DNA from: Agarilytica sp045430345
GTDB taxonomy: Bacteria; Pseudomonadota; Gammaproteobacteria; Pseudomonadales; Cellvibrionaceae
DNA length: 64,000 nt
Assembly: GCA_045430345.1 (NCBI GenBank)
Contig: JAILXT010000004.1
Span: 186,001 to 250,000, forward strand
Reading direction: 5' to 3'
Part shown: in pieces, positions 63,224 to 64,000 of the stretch
Layout: each line of letters begins with the position of its first letter
How positions within the stretch are numbered: the first letter of the stretch is position 1
Position numbers and translations under genes: made by a program
Notes under the pieces: model-generated
What the model was told of the DNA's origin: nothing
The model's input: only the letters and a program-made list of their open reading frames with translations
Databases searched by the model: none

Positions 63224-63982
63224 TTAGCTATAGCCTTCGATCAAGCTGTTCCAGCTTTGTTCATTCCAATGAAAAGAGGGAATACGGCCCTTTTCTTTTT
63301 CAAAGGAGCGTTTTAGACGATCGAGGTTTTGCTGCTTCCACGCGCTGCCGTCTTTACGTATGGCACCTTGATCGAAATCGATGAGCCACGCGCTGCTTTT
63401 ATCATTGAGTAAAATATTGTGGGCATTTAAGTCGTGGTGGTAAATACAATGCTCGTGGAAGCGCTTAATCGTCGCGCCGATGATATTCAGCTCTTTGGCC
63501 GTTAAAGCCCTTTTTGAAAGCAAGCTCACTAAGTCCGCTGCATTATCAATTTTTTGCGTAATGATATCCCCGGTATAGGAGAAGGGTGGGCGTTTTTTAA
63601 CGTGAACGGCAACTGGGTACGGCGCGGGTAGACCAAGTGCCGTTAGATGACGTAGCAGCTTGAATTCACGAAATGGGCGGGTGTTATGGAGCCCAGAATA
63701 GGCGTAATGATCCGTGAGGAGCTTCCCGATGAGGCCGCCGCGGAAATAGTGGCGGAGGGCCATCTCTGTCCCGCTGTGCTTAAAAAACCAGGTGGTGCCG
63801 CGCCCTTGGGCTTGGCCGGATATGGCATTTGCCTGTTGCCAATAGTCTGCTGTAAAAACAGCTTCTGTTGGCACGGCGGAAGGCGCGGTAAAAAACTGAC
63901 TATCGTAGTGAATAACAGAAGTGCCAATATGGCTGGTCTTGAAATCAGATTGGACTACAATGTCGTCTTTATTTTCGAGCAT
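63224..63982 (-). CDS. kdkA: 3-deoxy-D-manno-octulosonic acid (Kdo) kinase
   Basis: KdkA phosphorylates Kdo in the lipopolysaccharide inner core. The 252-aa kinase-like protein has GRGTTWFFKHSGTEMALRHYFRGGLIGKL at the N-terminal half, the catalytic loop HHDLNAHNILLN and the metal-binding segment WLIDFDQGAIR. This pattern is typical of the KdkA/Kdo kinase family. ATG 63982 is near the right edge; the last 18 bases of the window are upstream sequence. Confidence 0.93.
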   Translation of the reverse strand: MLENKDDIVVQSDFKTSHIGTSVIHYDSQFFTAPSAVPTEAVFTADYWQQANAISGQAQGRGTTWFFKHSGTEMALRHYFRGGLIGKLLTDHYAYSGLHNTRPFREFKLLRHLTALGLPAPYPVAVHVKKRPPFSYTGDIITQKIDNAADLVSLLSKRALTAKELNIIGATIKRFHEHCIYHHDLNAHNILLNDKSSAWLIDFDQGAIRKDGSAWKQQNLDRLKRSFEKEKGRIPSFHWNEQSWNSLIEGYS

Positions 63983-64000
63983 GCGGGCATTTTGGAGATA

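Noticed and set aside
63128..63316. 62-aa open frame overlapping the end of kdkA
   Set aside because: It overlaps kdkA on the other strand and has no recognisable domain.

Overview
This window is chromosomal DNA from a Gammaproteobacterium, probably a marine relative of Pseudomonas, Marinobacter or the Cellvibrionales. The evidence is the gene order: the division and cell wall (dcw) cluster ending in lpxC, then secA-argJ-mutT; yacG-coaE-pilD-pilC-pilB divergent from pilA; then nadC, a DUF1631 gene and ampD-ampE, all close to the order I recall from Pseudomonas. KdkA (Kdo kinase), class I fumarase, HemJ and a class I P RNA (rnpB) fit the same placement. No tRNA, rRNA operon, CRISPR array, prophage or insertion sequence was recognised. 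The genus cannot be fixed from the sequence alone.

Layout. 1-3473 (minus strand): the start of hemL, a ThiD-like kinase lacking its usual cysteine, hemJ and a ClC channel. 3522-6825 (plus): argC, a coiled-coil membrane protein, a bactofilin, erpA and a DsrE-like exported protein, followed by rnpB (6879-7224). 7431-24239: the dcw cluster (mraZ, rsmH, ftsL, ftsI, murE, murF, mraY, murD, ftsW, murG, murC, ddl, ftsQ, ftsA, ftsZ), tightly packed with many overlapping start and stop codons. It starts from one sigma-70-like promoter followed by five AGTGG/AGTGT repeats in exact 10-bp phase, which look like an MraZ operator. 24749-31398: lpxC, an M23 peptidase, secA, argJ and mutT. 31358-36039 (minus): yacG, coaE and pilD, pilC, pilB. 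pilA is divergent at 36362, behind a sigma-54-type promoter. 37023-38380 (minus): nadC and an aspartic protease. 38617-44747 (plus): a DUF1631 gene, then ampD, ampE, an orphan ParA-type ATPase and an AmpG-like permease, which together look like a peptidoglycan-recycling unit. 44813-48743: an alkyltransferase-like protein, fxsA, groES-groEL with a sigma-32-type promoter, and sodB. 49075-55816: a GGDEF-EAL protein, a membrane coiled-coil protein, class I fumarase, pterin dehydratase, a small zinc-ribbon protein, a transglutaminase-like protein that seems to start at ATT, and a DUF1289 protein. 56066-62675: an HDOD-GAF protein, an alpha/beta hydrolase and a TetR-led acyl-CoA operon (TetR, crotonase, acyl-CoA ligase, two MaoC-like proteins). 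63224-63982: kdkA.

The main theme is envelope growth. The dcw genes make lipid II and the divisome, lpxC commits to lipid A, secA exports proteins, and ampD/ampE/AmpG recover wall fragments. Most of the window is conserved housekeeping DNA, and I found no clearly new multi-gene system. The best leads are: the orphan ParA in the amp cluster; the ATT start; the five-copy mraZ operator; the acyl-CoA operon with a degenerate MaoC partner and a crotonase without the usual glutamates; the ThiD-like protein without its cysteine; and a structured intergenic inverted repeat at 55927-56030.
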